64,000 nt of DNA from Kaistia algarum (GTDB lineage Bacteria; Pseudomonadota; Alphaproteobacteria; Rhizobiales; Kaistiaceae), in NCBI RefSeq assembly GCF_026343945.1, contig NZ_JAPKNJ010000001.1, positions 868,001 to 932,000 of the forward strand, in the 5' to 3' direction. Positions 63,149 through 64,000 of this stretch are shown one piece after another. The position numbers and the translations under genes are program-made. The notes below the pieces were generated by a model. That model searched no databases, had not been told where the DNA came from, and saw nothing but the letters and a program-made list of their open reading frames with translations. Every line of letters starts with the position of its first letter. Position 1 is the stretch's first letter.

Positions 63149-64000
63149 TTGTCGATCAGGGAGGAGTTGGCGCACACGCCTGTCGTCCTGACTTCGTCAG
63201 AAGCCAAGATCGTTCAGGTGCTGCTGGCCGACTACCCGATGTCGGGCCTGGGAACCGCGACGCGGCTGGCGAAACTTGCCGGCGTCAGTGACCCGACCGT
63301 GATGCGGCTGATGATCAAGCTCGGCTATTCCGGCTTCGCGGAATTCCAGGGCAAACTGCTCGCCGAAGTCGAGGCGCGGCTGCATTCGCCGCTCTTGATG
63401 ATGGAGGCGAAGCGCCCGGCCGACACCAGCGAAGGCACGGCGCTCGGCTATTATCATTCCGTCGCCGACAGTCTGGAGCGGACACGGACCCAGATGCCGT
63501 CGCAGGCCTATACACAGGCGACGGAACTCCTGCTCGATACCAAGGGGCAGGTGCTGTTCCTCGGCGGGCGGTTCAGCCGGCATATCGCGTCGATGTTCGC
63601 CGGCTATGTCGTCCAGCTGCGCTCACAGATCCGCGATCTGGCGAAGCTCGCGCCGTCCGATTTCGACCTGCTGGTCGATCTCGGCAAGCGCGACCTGCTC
63701 GTCGTCTTCGACTATCGCCGCTACCAGGCGGATGTGGTGGACTTCGCGCGGCAGGCGAAGGCGCGCGGCGTTGCCGTGCTGCTCTTCACCGACCCCTGGC
63801 TCTCGCCGATCGCCGAATTCGCCGACCACACCATGATCGCCGCGATCGACGCGGATTCGCCCTATGACACGATGGCGACACCGGTGGCGCAGATCGAGAC
63901 GGTCCTGGCCCATATGATCGCGCAGCACGGTTCGTCCATGCGCCAGCGCATCGAGGGCATCGAGTCGATTCGTACCGCCAACGCCGTGACGCTCGACAAT
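63149..64000 (+). CDS. MurR/RpiR-family regulator (partial, cut by the right edge)
   Basis: Open reading frame of 284 codons without a stop at the window end. It starts at TTG 63149, 8 bases after GGGAGGG; no ATG exists near the conserved N-terminus. The N-terminal RpiR helix-turn-helix (LTSSEAKIVQVLLADYP, RLAKLAGVSDPTVMRLMIKLGYSGFAEFQ) spans about residues 14-75; a SIS domain follows (VLFLGGRFSRHIASMFAGYV, DLLVVFDYRRYQADVVDFARQAKARG). The SIS loop reads GGRFSR, not the common GxGxS. RpiR regulators usually sense sugar phosphates; it may control importer 7 or genes to the right. Confidence 0.85.
   Translation, partial: MSIREELAHTPVVLTSSEAKIVQVLLADYPMSGLGTATRLAKLAGVSDPTVMRLMIKLGYSGFAEFQGKLLAEVEARLHSPLLMMEAKRPADTSEGTALGYYHSVADSLERTRTQMPSQAYTQATELLLDTKGQVLFLGGRFSRHIASMFAGYVVQLRSQIRDLAKLAPSDFDLLVDLGKRDLLVVFDYRRYQADVVDFARQAKARGVAVLLFTDPWLSPIAEFADHTMIAAIDADSPYDTMATPVAQIETVLAHMIAQHGSSMRQRIEGIESIRTANAVTLDN

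Overview
The window looks like chromosomal DNA of a high-GC alphaproteobacterium, most likely a member of the Hyphomicrobiales (Rhizobiales). This rests on the strong G/C bias at third codon positions, the typical alphaproteobacterial intergenic palindromes (CGTCATCCCGGA... type near 3.84-3.94 kb and CCCTCACCCCAACCCTCTCC type near 6.6 kb), and the number of ABC solute importers of the kinds rhizobia and relatives carry. The genus cannot be fixed from the sequence. I see no rRNA, tRNA, CRISPR array, insertion sequence or prophage.

The window is almost entirely a nutrient-uptake and catabolism region. It holds seven ABC importers: (1) a maltose-type binding protein plus two permeases at 0-3.1 kb with no ATPase in view; (2) a spermidine/putrescine-type system at 10.1-15.1 kb with a guanidine-modifying hydrolase and an M24 (creatinase/prolidase fold) protein; (3) a ribose-type system with two permeases at 22.1-26.6 kb with phosphotriesterase-family and creatininase-family hydrolases and a UTRA regulator; (4) a ribose-type system at 28.1-33.0 kb with a Gfo/Idh/MocA dehydrogenase, a xylose-isomerase-like TIM barrel and a ROK regulator; (5) a ribose-type system with two permeases at 38.8-43.5 kb with a rhamnonate-dehydratase-like enolase-superfamily enzyme and a second Gfo/Idh/MocA protein; (6) a BMP/nucleoside-type system at 45.4-49.9 kb followed by isochorismatase-fold hydrolase, PfkB kinase, nucleoside phosphorylase, SIS protein and aldehyde dehydrogenase; (7) a maltose-type system at 58.8-63.0 kb behind a FadR-type regulator and a PLP-dependent C-S lyase-like enzyme.

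Seven transcription regulators lie among these operons: three GntR/FCD, two GntR/UTRA, one ROK and one RpiR cut by the right edge. Candidate operators can be read for most of them: CTGTATACAG-type palindromes near 16.05 and 17.81 kb, TTGTCCnnACAAGGAGnCA at 26.65 and 28.0 kb, TTGTTAGACAA at 43.61 kb, AGGTTGACTGGTCAACCT at 44.6 kb, and an inverted repeat at 34.03 kb in front of the ROK gene. In five of the seven importers a stem-loop separates the binding-protein gene from the next gene, a plausible device for making binding protein in excess.

Exceptions to the sugar theme are a low-GC segment at about 4.2-5.8 kb with a SMUG2-like uracil-DNA glycosylase divergent from an unknown protein, followed by a repeat-rich 1.1-kb gap; a small DUF4287 protein; msrB; and a succinate-semialdehyde-type aldehyde dehydrogenase. 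The best candidates for undescribed biology are the translationally chained nucleoside-catabolism operon (46.5-54.4 kb), the signal-less binding-protein paralogue beside the ROK regulator (35.6 kb), and the guanidino-compound module (8.7-15.1 kb).
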